Assembly (NCBI GenBank): GCA_963822985.1
Contig: CAWGJU010000006.1
Coordinates: 682,001-746,000, forward strand
Source: Thermohalobaculum sp963822985
Lineage (GTDB): Bacteria > Pseudomonadota > Alphaproteobacteria > Rhodobacterales > Rhodobacteraceae
DNA length: 64,000 bases
Reading direction: 5' to 3'
Shown here: piece after piece, positions 29,008-38,500 of the stretch
Layout of the letters: each line of letters starts with the position of its first letter
How positions within the stretch are numbered: the first letter of the stretch is position 1
Notes under the pieces: model-generated
What the model saw: only the letters and a program-made list of their open reading frames with translations
Told to the model about the DNA's origin: nothing
Database searches by the model: none
Program-made: the position numbers and the translations under genes

Positions 29008-29790
29008 ATGATGCTGCCCAGGGTAATTGGATACCGCCGCCTCGTCGCTATGGCGTTCGTCATTGGCATTTCCCAGACGGGTTTGCCAGCGGTCGCCGAG
29101 ACTTACCTCGGCTCCAACGTGGACAATCGCGCGGTGATCGGCTTCAAGGTGGACGAAAAGGCGGCGCAGGAATGGCTTCCAGCGGACTGGACGCTCGCGC
29201 CTTTCCCCGGGGGGCCATTTGCTGGCGCTAATTTGCTGGCCGTCTTTGTCGACAGTCACCTGGTGCTCGGCCCGGATGGCAAGCCCGCTACCCCGTCTTC
29301 CTATCGTGGGCTGGCACTGGCGAGCCTCGCTGGCCGCGACGGCTCGGACGAGAAGCGTTTGTTCGTCACCCGCGTCTACGTGACCGATACATCGATCGAT
29401 CCGTACAAGAACTCGGTCAGCGCGAGTATCGGGCACAGCACGACCTATGACGGTGCGCCTGGCGCGGCTCCGACGTATGAGGAATTGTGGACCGTCAAGC
29501 CGGAGGCCGGGGGCGAGCTGGCGTTCAGCTCGACCTACGAGGGCGAGAGCCCGAGCTGGTCAACGAACGAGGCGTTCGTCTACTCTGCCGTCGACCCCGA
29601 TTTCCACAGGATCTACCGGTACGACCAGCTCGCGGACCTGGTCATGAGCGCGCCTCTCGACAAGAAGGCGGCCGGAGAGCTCGCCTTCTCGACGAGCATC
29701 CCGGAGATCGCGCCGATGTTCGACGGGAGCGAGGAGATGATCGGCGTGGTGGCGGTGCCGGTCTATGTGCGGAAGCTTTCGCTGCCGTGA
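29008..29790 (+). CDS. Secreted protein of unknown function
   Basis: A 260-residue protein with a clear Sec signal (LVAMAFVIGISQTGLPAVA, cleaved before ETYLGS). The mature part opens SNVDNRAVIGFKVDEKAAQEWLP and continues GGPFAGANLLAVFVDSHLV. This recalls acetoacetate-decarboxylase-fold proteins, but I cannot confirm it and the catalytic Lys context is not evident. The ribosome site GGGAAGGGAAGG precedes the ATG at 29008. An imperfect hairpin (CTCGGGTAC ... GTACCCCGAG, 28881-28912) lies upstream. Codon use is less G+C-biased than its neighbours. Confidence 0.6.
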   Translation: MMLPRVIGYRRLVAMAFVIGISQTGLPAVAETYLGSNVDNRAVIGFKVDEKAAQEWLPADWTLAPFPGGPFAGANLLAVFVDSHLVLGPDGKPATPSSYRGLALASLAGRDGSDEKRLFVTRVYVTDTSIDPYKNSVSASIGHSTTYDGAPGAAPTYEELWTVKPEAGGELAFSSTYEGESPSWSTNEAFVYSAVDPDFHRIYRYDQLADLVMSAPLDKKAAGELAFSTSIPEIAPMFDGSEEMIGVVAVPVYVRKLSLP

Positions 29791-29802
29791 TGCGGCGTCC
29801 GC

Positions 29803-30771
29803 TCACCCGCCCTTGGCGTGCGCCCATAGACCGAGGATGTTCACGCCGACCGTCGCGGCGGCGAGCGCCGTGATCTCGGCGTGATCGTAGGGGGGCGAGA
29901 CCTCGACTATATCCGCGCCGACGATGTCGAGCGCCGTCAGCCCGGCGAGGATGCGCTCGGCGCGGTGCGAGGTCGGGCCGCCGCAGACGGGCGTGCCGGT
30001 GCCGGGGGCGAAGGCGGGGTCGAGGCAGTCGATGTCGAAGGTCAGATAGACGGGCCGGCCGGCGGTGACCTGCTCAATGCGGGCGATAATCTCGGCCACC
30101 GGCGTCTCGATCATGTAGTCGGCGTCGAGCACGGTCGCCCCGTGCGTCTCCGGATTGCCCGAGCGGATGCCGATCTGCACGGAACGGGCCGCGTCGATCA
30201 CCCCCTCCTCGATGGCGTGAAAGAACATGGTTCCGTGGTTGATGCCCTTCTCGTCCGGCCGCCAGGTGTCGGAGTGGCTGTCGAACTGGAGCAGCGCGAT
30301 CGGCCCGTGCCGCTTCGCGTGCGCCTTGATCAGCGGGTAGCTGATGAAGTGGTCGCCGCCGAGGGTGAGCATCCGGGCGCCCGTGGCGATGAGCGCGTCG
30401 GCATGCGCCTCGAGCGCCTCGGGAAAGCGCTGGGGGTGCGAGAAGTCGTGGCTCATATCGCCCCAGTCGACGATGCGCAGCCGCTCGGTCGGGTCGAAGG
30501 GCCAGCGCCATGGTCCGCCGTCCCAGGCGATCGACGCCGAGGCGGCGCGGATGGCGCGCGGCCCCAGGCGAGTGCCGGGACGGTTCGTGGTCGCGAGGTC
30601 GAACGGCACGCCGCTGACGACGACGTCGGCGCCGGTCGCGTCCTTTGAATAGGGCCGGCGCAGGAAGCTGAGCGCGCCGGCATAGGTGTCGTGATCGCTG
30701 AGCCCGTGCGGCGAATGGCCCGAAAAGGCGCGGTCGGTGATGCGGCTGGGCCCGTTTCCCTGTTCCGTCAT
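29803..30771 (-). CDS. speB: Agmatinase-type ureohydrolase
   Basis: Ureohydrolases of this family use two Mn ions to split guanidino compounds to urea; SpeB converts agmatine to putrescine. All metal motifs are present: GGDHFISYP, LLQFDSHSDTW and YLTFDIDCLDPAFAPGTGTP. The 322-residue length suits agmatinase rather than arginase. Related enzymes act on guanidinopropionate or guanidinobutyrate, so agmatine is likely but not certain. It follows the XpaC-like gene with a 4-bp overlap. No adjacent arginine decarboxylase is visible. Confidence 0.85.
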   Translation of the reverse strand: MTEQGNGPSRITDRAFSGHSPHGLSDHDTYAGALSFLRRPYSKDATGADVVVSGVPFDLATTNRPGTRLGPRAIRAASASIAWDGGPWRWPFDPTERLRIVDWGDMSHDFSHPQRFPEALEAHADALIATGARMLTLGGDHFISYPLIKAHAKRHGPIALLQFDSHSDTWRPDEKGINHGTMFFHAIEEGVIDAARSVQIGIRSGNPETHGATVLDADYMIETPVAEIIARIEQVTAGRPVYLTFDIDCLDPAFAPGTGTPVCGGPTSHRAERILAGLTALDIVGADIVEVSPPYDHAEITALAAATVGVNILGLWAHAKGG

Positions 30772-31421
30772 TGTCCTCTCCCGTTCAGGCTGCCCCGGCC
30801 GAGCTGCTCGTCGAGCACGTCGACATTGATCTCGAGCGCCGTCAGGTCGTCGTCGACGCAGGCGCGGTCGATGTTTTCGAGCACCGGCACGAAGCCGCCG
30901 AGCCGGCGCGAGACCTCGGCCAGCCGGTCGTCGAGCCCGGGCAGGTCGGCATCGCCGGGCCCGGTGCGCGGTCCGGTGCGGCGGGCGAGGTCTACATAGC
31001 CCGCCACCGCCGCGACCATGCGGGGCAGCGTGTGTCGGACAAAGGCCCGGGTGCGCGGCGTGTGGCCGGGGTTGGCCTCGTGGTGGCGGCGGATGGCGGC
31101 GACCAGCTCGGCCATGCGGGCGATGGCCGGCCGGTCGGCCGGCGGTGCCTCCGGGCCGAGCCGGGCGAGCTGGTCGCGGGCCTCGCCAAGCGTGTCGAGC
31201 GCGGTGCGGTGGTCGTCGGCCGAGACGCCGGAGGGCAGCGGCGCCTGCGGCTCGTCGGCGCGGGGGGCGCGCCCGCCGGGGCGCCAGGCCCAGAGCAGGC
31301 CCATATAGGCCAGCGCCGCGCCGATAAAGGGCAGCCAGTTGCGCAGGCGCAGCGCCAGCAGCAGGACAAGGAAGACCGCCAGCGCCCCGGCGAGCGCCAG
31401 CGCGTGGACGCGGCGGCTCAT
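30768..31421 (-). CDS. XpaC-like (5-bromo-4-chloroindolyl phosphate hydrolysis family) protein
   Basis: A 217-residue protein with two hydrophobic segments at the N-terminus (ALAGALAVFLVLLLALRL and PFIGAALAYMGLLWAW), then a helical cytosolic region with HTPRTRAFVRHTLPRMVAAVAGYVDLA and VLENIDRACVDDDLTALEINVDVLDEQL. This organisation fits the XpaC family, often encoded next to TelA in other bacteria, but no telA is present. Function unknown. Its stop overlaps the agmatinase ATG (ATGA), so the two are co-translated. Confidence 0.65.
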   Translation of the reverse strand: MSRRVHALALAGALAVFLVLLLALRLRNWLPFIGAALAYMGLLWAWRPGGRAPRADEPQAPLPSGVSADDHRTALDTLGEARDQLARLGPEAPPADRPAIARMAELVAAIRRHHEANPGHTPRTRAFVRHTLPRMVAAVAGYVDLARRTGPRTGPGDADLPGLDDRLAEVSRRLGGFVPVLENIDRACVDDDLTALEINVDVLDEQLGRGSLNGRGQ

Positions 31422-31603
31422 GCGGGGGTGCGGAGGGTGAGGGGAGGCGTCATTGGGTCGGGGCTCGTGCGAGTTGGGGGCGCACCCTACGCGAGCGTGC
31501 GTCCGGCGTCATCCCGGAGGCGGTCCGGCCGGAGACGTTCCGGCCGGAAGCGGCAGCGGGCGACGCGGTGGCGAGCGAAGCTGACCCCGCAGCGGTCGTG
31601 CCT

Positions 31604-31990
31604 TCACCCCGTCCTCGGCCCGCCCGGCGCGTCCCGGCCGCCGAGATATGGCGAGGCGTCGGGCACGGCGTCCTCGGGCACGTCGACCATGACTTCGCCG
31701 AGCAGCAGGTAGGACAGCGTCTTGCCGTGCCGGTCGAGTCCGAGGCTGGCGTTGACGCCGCCCTGCAGCGCGCCCTCGATGACGAAGTTCAGCGCCATCA
31801 GCCTCGGCAGCTCGTAGCGCCGGCAGGCGGTGGCGCCGAGATGGGCGAAGACGGCCAGCACAGCCTCGGCCGTCACCTGCTCGAGCAGATGCGGCCAGGC
31901 CTGCGGCTTGTAGGCGATGACCGAGACGTTCGAGACGTCGCCCTTGTCGCCCGCGCGGCCGTGCGCCACAGCATGCAGCGGCAGGATCAC
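31604..31990 (-). CDS. AtuA-associated small protein
   Basis: A 128-residue protein beginning MILPLHAVAHGRAGDKGDVSNVSVIAY, which is the conserved start of the small proteins paired with AtuA/DUF1446 proteins. In some genomes this domain is fused to the C-terminus of AtuA. It overlaps the AtuA-like gene by 4 bp. It probably forms a complex with or assists that protein; the biochemical role is not known to me. The C-terminal 15 residues are Pro/Gly-rich. Confidence 0.7.
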   Translation of the reverse strand: MILPLHAVAHGRAGDKGDVSNVSVIAYKPQAWPHLLEQVTAEAVLAVFAHLGATACRRYELPRLMALNFVIEGALQGGVNASLGLDRHGKTLSYLLLGEVMVDVPEDAVPDASPYLGGRDAPGGPRTG

Positions 31991-33351
31991 GCGAAGACCT
32001 CGACGCGGACATGGCGTTCGACCCGCTCGCGCGGGATCAGCACCGAGGCCGTGTGGATCTGGCTGGTCACCGAGCAGCGATAGCCGCCGCCCGCCGCCGG
32101 CCCCGAGCAGTAGAGCATCATCAGCTCGTCGACGACCAGCTGCGCCCGCGCGCGGTCGACCGACTGCGTCGCGACCCGCACGGTGTATTCGCCGTCCGTC
32201 GACAGATGCCGCTTGGCCCGGCGCGCCGCCGAGCCGCCGTCATGCGTCGCCCCGGTGCCGATCACCTCGATGCGCACCGACTCGTTCATCCCCCGCATGG
32301 CCAGCCGCTCGCGCACGATCTCGCCGGCCAGATCGGCGCGCGCCAGGGCGTTCGGCCCGGAATAGGTCATGAAGGCCTCGCCGAGCCAGCCGCCATCGAC
32401 CGAGACCGTCGCCTTCAGCGTCGCCGGCGCGGCACGGCCCCGCGCGCCGGTGACGCGGATGCGGTCGGGCCCGGTCTCGGCCAGCTCGATCTCGGTGCAG
32501 TCCAGCACCACGTCCGGCACCAGATAGGCGGCCGGGTCGTGCATCTCGTAGAGCAGTTGTTCCGTCACCGTGCGCCGGTCGACCAGACCGCCGGTGCCCT
32601 CGGGCTTGGTGATGACGAAGGTTCCGTCCGCCTCGACCTCGGCGATGGGAAAGCCGGCGCGGGCAGGGTCGGGCACGTCCTTGAAGCCGGGATCGGCGAA
32701 GTAGCAGCCCGTGACCTGCCCGCCGCATTCCAGCAGGTGGCCCGTCACGGTGCCCTGCGCCAGCCGGTCCCAATCGTCGGCCGGCCAGCCGAACTCGTGC
32801 ACCAAAGGTCCCAGCGCCAGCGCCGAGTTGGTGGTGCGCCCGACGAGCACCACATCGGCGCCGGTGGCGACCGCCACGGCCACGGGGCGCGCGCCGAGAT
32901 AGACATTGGCGGCCAGCACGGCGCGGCCGTTCAGCCCGATCCCCTCCATCGTCTCCATCGCCGCGATCTCGGCCGGCGCGATCAGCTCCGTCAGGTCGTC
33001 GCCCAGCACGACGGCGACCTTGACGCCCGGCACGCCCAGCTCGCGCGCGATCTCGAGCACCCGCCGCGCCCCGCCGCCCGGGTTCGCCGCGCCCATGTTC
33101 GAGACGATGGTCACGCCCAGCCGCTTGGCCTCGGCCAGCGCCGGGCGGATATAGTGCTCGAGATAGGGCGAATACCCTTTCGACGGATCCTCGCGCCGGA
33201 GGTTCTGCGCGACGGCGAGCGTCCGCTCGGCCAGCACTTCGAACATGAGGTAGCGCGGCCCGGCGCGGCGCTCCATCGAGGCGAGGATCGGCAGCGAGGC
33301 GTCGAACCGGTCGCCCATGAACCCGGCGCCGCAGCCGATGTGGACCGTCAC
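31987..33351 (-). CDS. AtuA-like (DUF1446) acyclic terpene utilisation family protein
   Basis: A 454-residue protein of the DUF1446/AtuA family, named from the citronellol/geraniol pathway of Pseudomonas, though most members have unknown substrates. Family motifs: VHIGCGAGFMGDRFDASLPIL at the start, SNMGAANPGGGARRVLEIAREL, VLVGRTTNSALALGPL and LLECGGQVTGCYFADPG. I choose the GTG at 33351, six bases after GGGAGG; the ATG at 33378 adds unrelated residues. No other citronellol genes are nearby. The neighbours (HpaI aldolase, Ldh-type dehydrogenase) suggest a hydroxy-acid pathway instead. Confidence 0.8.
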   Translation of the reverse strand: MTVHIGCGAGFMGDRFDASLPILASMERRAGPRYLMFEVLAERTLAVAQNLRREDPSKGYSPYLEHYIRPALAEAKRLGVTIVSNMGAANPGGGARRVLEIARELGVPGVKVAVVLGDDLTELIAPAEIAAMETMEGIGLNGRAVLAANVYLGARPVAVAVATGADVVLVGRTTNSALALGPLVHEFGWPADDWDRLAQGTVTGHLLECGGQVTGCYFADPGFKDVPDPARAGFPIAEVEADGTFVITKPEGTGGLVDRRTVTEQLLYEMHDPAAYLVPDVVLDCTEIELAETGPDRIRVTGARGRAAPATLKATVSVDGGWLGEAFMTYSGPNALARADLAGEIVRERLAMRGMNESVRIEVIGTGATHDGGSAARRAKRHLSTDGEYTVRVATQSVDRARAQLVVDELMMLYCSGPAAGGGYRCSVTSQIHTASVLIPRERVERHVRVEVFA

Positions 33352-33365
33352 AACACCCTCCCAGA

Positions 33366-33390
33366 CCCTCCCCCACAAGGGGAGAGGGGG
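33366..33390. repeat. CCCTCCCC...GGGGAG palindrome
   Basis: A short G+C hairpin (CCCTCCCCC, CACAA spacer, GGGGAGAGGGGG) in the gap between the aldolase gene and the AtuA-like gene. A related hairpin occurs at 58887-58907. Such palindromes are dispersed between genes in many high-G+C alphaproteobacteria. Confidence 0.4.
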
Positions 33391-33451
33391 CGCGCAGCGG
33401 AGCCGCCGGCCCGTGCCCTCGGCGGCGGCCCGCCGATCGCGGCGGCGCCCA

Positions 33452-34213
33452 TCAGCGCCGCGCCCGCATCTCGGTCACCACCTGGCGCGCGGCGTTCAGC
33501 ATGAAATTGTGCTCGGAGGCGACGAAGAACACCGACATCCCCAGCTCACGCAGCGCCGGGACCAGCGCGGTCGAGCCGACGAAGGTGACCGCCGCCTTGC
33601 CGGCGCCCTTGGCGGCCGCGGCGACGCTCGCCATCACCTCGTGCACGGCCGGGTCGCTGACATCGGTCTTGCCGAGGCAGACCGTCATGTCGGCCGGCCC
33701 GACGAAGAGGCCGTCCACCCCCGGCACGGCGGCGATCTCGGCCGCCGCCTCGACGCCCTCGGGCTCCTCGATCTGCGCCAGCACGATGGTCTCGTCGTCC
33801 ATGGCCAGCACCTCGGCCATGCTGTGCCGGCCGCTGCCCGCCCAGCGGGTCGAGCCGGCGAAGCCGCGCCCGCCATGGCCGAAATGCGCGGCGCGGGACG
33901 CGATCTGCGCCCGCTCGACGGTGAAGACGTGCGGCACCACCACGCCGACCGCGCCCGAATCGAGCGCCATCAGGATCTGCGCCGGCGTCCCCTCGGGCAC
34001 GCGGACGAGCGTCGGCAGCCCGAGCGCGCGGGCGATGGCCAGGCACGCGTCCATGCCGCGCCGGTCGTTCGGCGCGTGCTCGGCGTCGAGGCAGACGAAG
34101 TCGAGCCCCGACATCGCCAGCACCTCCATGATCTCATAGGCCGGCGTCTTGATGAAAGTGCCGGTCAGCGGCTCGCCCGCGAGGATCCGGGCGCGCAGGC
34201 CGTCGGGTTTCAT
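33452..34213 (-). CDS. HpcH/HpaI-family class II aldolase
   Basis: A 253-residue metal-dependent aldolase that cleaves 2-keto-4-hydroxy acids to pyruvate and an aldehyde. Characteristic segments: FIKTPAYEIMEVLAMSGLDFVCLDAEHAP, ALDSGAVGVVVPHV, LAQIEEPEGVEAA (the metal-binding Glu region) and VDGLFVGPADMTVCLG. The general base Arg/His region near residue 45 is altered relative to HpaI, so the substrate may differ. Its ATG overlaps the upstream Ldh-type dehydrogenase stop by 4 bp, pointing to consecutive steps. Confidence 0.88.
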   Translation of the reverse strand: MKPDGLRARILAGEPLTGTFIKTPAYEIMEVLAMSGLDFVCLDAEHAPNDRRGMDACLAIARALGLPTLVRVPEGTPAQILMALDSGAVGVVVPHVFTVERAQIASRAAHFGHGGRGFAGSTRWAGSGRHSMAEVLAMDDETIVLAQIEEPEGVEAAAEIAAVPGVDGLFVGPADMTVCLGKTDVSDPAVHEVMASVAAAAKGAGKAAVTFVGSTALVPALRELGMSVFFVASEHNFMLNAARQVVTEMRARR

Positions 34214-35322
34214 GCCGTCTCCTTCTCTGCCAATGTCCTGAGCTCGCCGCGGTCGAGCCCCAGCTCGTCGCCCGTTGCGAGGATCGATTCCCAGGCCTGC
34301 GCCGTCAGCGGCAGGCCGTTCGCCCGGCGCTCGGCCCGGCGCTGCCGCTCGGGGTCGCCGGGCGTCAGCACGGGCTGCGCGGGGTCGGCCGGGCGGCAGG
34401 CGCGCACATAGTCGAGATAGGCGTGCACCTGCTCGGCCCAGCCATGCCCGTCGTCGAGCCGGCCCGGGTCGATGTAGATCGAGAGCATGCCGTTGTGGAC
34501 GCGCTCGCCCGGCCCGCAGGTGCCCGAGCCCGTCAGCGCGCCCGCCAGAAGTTCGCAGGCGAGCGCTAGGCCCGAGCCCTTGTGAGCGCCCATTGCGGTC
34601 AGCGAGCCCGGCCCCTTGCGCGGGTCGGGCACCGCGCCGGGCGGCGTCTCGCCATAGAGGATCTCCGGGTCGGCGCTCAGCCGCCCGTCGGGGCCGACCA
34701 GCGCGTCGTGCGGCAGCTTTTTTCCGCCCCGCTTGGCGACCAGCACCTTGCCCTCGGCCACCGTCGAGGTGGCGAAGTCGAGCAGGAAGTCACCGCCTTC
34801 ACAGGGGATGCCGATCGCCACCGGGTCGGTGCCCATCCGCCGCTCGGCGCCGCCGAAGGGCGCGACCAGCAGCGAATGGGCGACGTTGACGAAGTGGATC
34901 GAGACGAGCCCCTCGGCGCAGGCCGCCTCGGCCCAGGCGCCGATCCGCCCGAGATGCCCCGACCGGCGCAGGCCGACGACTGCAAAGCCCTGCGCGCGCG
35001 CCTTGTCCATGCCCATGCGCACCGCCTGGGCACCCACTGTCTGGCCGAAGCCGTGCCGGCCGTCGAACAGCGCGAAGGCGGGCGCGTCGATCACGGTCTC
35101 GACCTGCTGGCCGAAGCGCACATTGCCCTCCCGCGCCCAGAGGCAATAGCGCTGGGTCCGGACGATGCCATGGCTGTCATGACCGGCGAGGTTTGCCTCG
35201 ACGAGGTTGACGGCGATCGCCCGCGCCTCGTCGGCCGAGCCGCCGGCCGCGGCGAAGATTCGGGCCAGCACCTCGGCCGTGCCATCGGGATCCAGTCGCA
35301 ACTCGTCGGGTGCCGTCGTCAC
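34210..35322 (-). CDS. Ldh-family (malate/L-lactate-type) NAD(P)-dependent oxidoreductase
   Basis: A 370-residue enzyme of the Ldh_2 family, which oxidises 2-hydroxy acids or reduces keto or imino acids with NAD(P)H in an unusual non-Rossmann fold. Motifs: ANLAGHDSHGIVRTQRY with the catalytic His, GSLTAMGAHKGSGLALACELLAGALTG and FDGRHGFGQ. It heads an operon with the HpaI aldolase. A dehydrogenase followed by a pyruvate-releasing aldolase suggests degradation of a sugar acid or hydroxy acid. The start at 35322 is the first in frame. Substrate not determinable. Confidence 0.85.
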   Translation of the reverse strand: MTTAPDELRLDPDGTAEVLARIFAAAGGSADEARAIAVNLVEANLAGHDSHGIVRTQRYCLWAREGNVRFGQQVETVIDAPAFALFDGRHGFGQTVGAQAVRMGMDKARAQGFAVVGLRRSGHLGRIGAWAEAACAEGLVSIHFVNVAHSLLVAPFGGAERRMGTDPVAIGIPCEGGDFLLDFATSTVAEGKVLVAKRGGKKLPHDALVGPDGRLSADPEILYGETPPGAVPDPRKGPGSLTAMGAHKGSGLALACELLAGALTGSGTCGPGERVHNGMLSIYIDPGRLDDGHGWAEQVHAYLDYVRACRPADPAQPVLTPGDPERQRRAERRANGLPLTAQAWESILATGDELGLDRGELRTLAEKETA

Positions 35323-35505
35323 GTCTCGTCGCCTCCATCCGAGGTTGTTTTCGGGAGACTAGGCCGAAGCGCGGACGGGGCGCAATCGCAAGCAGCATGA
35401 TGTGGGCGCGGCGCCAGCGACCGTGATGCTCCGCCCATTGGAGCTCGGCGGGGAGGGTGCGGCGGGCCTTTGGTTCTCGGGGGAGCGCCGGTCGGAGAAC
35501 TCGCG

Positions 35506-38500
35506 CTATTCGGCCGCCACCCTCGCCCGCTCCTCGGGGGCGGCGGGCCCCGCGAGGGGCGGCTTCCAGCCGGTCTTCTCGCGCAGCCACTGGAAGACGA
35601 CGTAGAGCATCGGGATGACGAGAATGCCGATCAGCGCGGCGGCCAGCATGCCGAAGAAGACGGGCGTGCCGACGGCCTGCCGGCTGGCGGCGCCGGGCCC
35701 GGTCGCCAGCACCAGCGGCAGGAGGCCGAGGATGAAGGCGAAGCTCGTCATCATTACCGGCCGGAAGCGCAGGCGCGCGCCTTCGATCGCCGAATTGAAC
35801 AGCGCCTTGCCCGCCGCGCGCTGCTCGAGCGCGAACTCGACGATCAGGATCGCGTTCTTGGCGGCGAGCGCGATCAGTGTCACCAGCCCGATCTGGGCGT
35901 AGACGTCGAAGGCGAGCCCCGTCAGCCACACCGCCGTCACGGCCCCGCCTATGGCGATCGTCACCGAGAGCAGCACCGGGACCGGTACGTTCCAGCTTTC
36001 GTAGAGCGCCACCAGGAACAGGTAGGCGAACACCACCGCGAGCGCGAGCACGATGCCCGTCTTGCCGGCCGCCTCCTTCTCCTGCAGCGCGGTGCCCGTC
36101 CACTCGAAGCCATAGCCGGCCGGCAGGGTCGCCGCCGACAGCCGCTCCATCGCCGCGAGCGCGTCGCCGCTGCTGCGCCCGGGCGCCGGGGCGCCGTTGA
36201 CGATGGCGGCCCGATAGTTGTTGTACCGGGTCAGGGCCTGCGGACCCAGCACCAGCCGCACGTCGGCCAGCGCCCTGATCGGCACCATCGCACCCTGGCT
36301 GTTCTTGACATGGATCTGGTAGATGTCGTCGACCTTGGACCGGTAGTCGGTCTCGGCCTGCAGCTTGACCTGCCAGGTGCGGCCGAAGAGGTTGAAGTCG
36401 TTGACGTAATAGCCGCCCAAGGTCGCCTGCAGGGCGGTGAAGATGTCGTTGATCGCGACGCCCAGCGTCTGGGCCTTGTCGCGGTCGATATCGAGATAGA
36501 GCTGCGGGGTGTTGGCGGCGAAGGTGGAGAAGACGCCCGCCAGCGCCGGATCCTGGTTGGCGGCGATCGTCAGCCCCCGCACCACGGCCGCGATGTCGCC
36601 GGGCGGCTGGCCCTGCAGCGCCTCCAGCGCGTATTCGAAGCCGCCGGTCGAGCCCAGGCCGATGATCGGCGGCACGTTCAGCGGCACCGCGACCCCGCCG
36701 GAGACGGCGAACAGCTTGGGGCGCAGACGCTCGATGACGGCATCGACCCCGAGCTCCGGCGTCCCGCGCTGATCGAAAGGCTTCAGGCGCACGATCAGGA
36801 ACGCGCTGTTCGAGGCGGCGCTGTTGCTGAGGAAGTCGAGCCCGACGATCGAGATGACATGGTCGACCGCCGCATCGGCCCGCACGATGTCCTCGACCTC
36901 GCGGGCGACCGCATCGGTGCGGTTGAGCGAGGCGGCCTCGGGCACCTGCACGACGACGAACATCGCGCCCTGGTCCTCGCTCGGCAGGAAGCCCTGCGGC
37001 GTCACGCGGAAGACGCCGTAGGTGAGCGCCGCGGCGCCGGCGACCAGCAGCAGGCAGATGACGCTGACCCTGACGAGCTTGCGGACGATCCGGGCATAGC
37101 CGTCCGTCACCCTGTCGATGCCGGTCAGCATCCAGCCGATCGGGCCGCGCGGCCGCGGACCCGGCTTCAGCATCACCGAGCAGAGCGCCGGCGACAAGGT
37201 CAGCGCGTTGACCATCGAGATCACCATCGCGACCGAGACGGCGACCGCGAACTGCCGGAAGAGCTCGCCCGAGATTCCGGGCAGGAACGCCACGGGCACG
37301 AAGACGGACAGCAGCACCAGGGTGGTGGCGATGATCGGCGCGGTGATCTCGCCCATCGCCTTGCGCGTCGCCTCCTTGGGGGAGAGGTGCGGGTCCTCCT
37401 CCATCACGCGCTCGACATTCTCGATGACGACGATGGCGTCGTCGACGACGATGCCGATCGACAGCACCAGCGCCAGCAGCGACACGGTGTTGGCGCTGTA
37501 GCCGATCAGCAGGAGGACGGCGAAGGTGCCGATGATCGAGACGGGCACGGCGGACAGCGGGATGATCGTCGTGCGCAGCTTGCCGATGAAAACGAAGACG
37601 ACGAGCGCCACCAGAACGAAGGCCTCGGCCAGCGTCTTGATGACCTCCTCGATCGAGGCGTTGACGAAGACGGTCGTGTCGTAGACGGGCAGATACGCCA
37701 GGTCCTCGGGAAAACGCTGGGCGAGGTCCGCCATGCGCGCGTCGATCAGCTTGGCGGTGCTGACGGCATTGGCGCCCGGCGCCTGGTAGATGCCGATCGA
37801 CGCCCCCGGCTGGCCGTCGAAGCGGCTGAACTGGTCCGAGGACTTGGCGCCGAGCTCGACCCGGGCCACGTCGCTCAGCCGCACGACCGAGCCGTCCGGG
37901 TTGGCGCGGATGATGATCCGCTCGAACTCCTCCTGGCTGGTCAGCCGCCCTTGCGTGCTGATCGTCAGCTGGAACCGCTGGTCGGGGACGAGCGGCGCGG
38001 CGCCGATGCGACCCACCGCCGCCTGGACGTTCTGGGTGCTGATGGCCTGCGCGACCTCGGCGGGCGTTAGCTGGAAATTCGTCAGCTTGTCCGGTTCGAG
38101 CCAAATGCGCATCGAATAGTCGAGCGGCCCGAACAGCGCGACGTCGCCCACGCCCGGCACACGCTTCAGCGTGTCGATGACGTTGATGGTCGCGTAATTG
38201 CTGAGGTAGAGGCCGTCATAGGTGCCGTTCGGCGAATAGAGCTCGAGCACCTGCAGCAGCCCCGAGGACTTTTTGCGCACGGTCAGCCCCTGGCGCGTGA
38301 CGTCGTCGGGCAGCAGCGGCTCGGCCAGCTGGACCCGGTTCTGGACATTGACCGTGTTGATGTCGGGATCGGAGCCCAGCGCGAAAGTCGCCGTCAGCGT
38401 GTAGGCGCCGTCGGCCGAGGACGTCGACTGCATGTAGAGCATGTCGGGGACGCCGACGATCTGCTGCTCGATCGGCTGGGCGACGGTCGACTCGACCACC

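Noticed and set aside
35470..38070. 866-codon frame antisense to the first RND pump
   Set aside because: Amino-acid content is Asp/His/Gln/Arg-rich with no domain, and it lies wholly opposite a clear RND gene.
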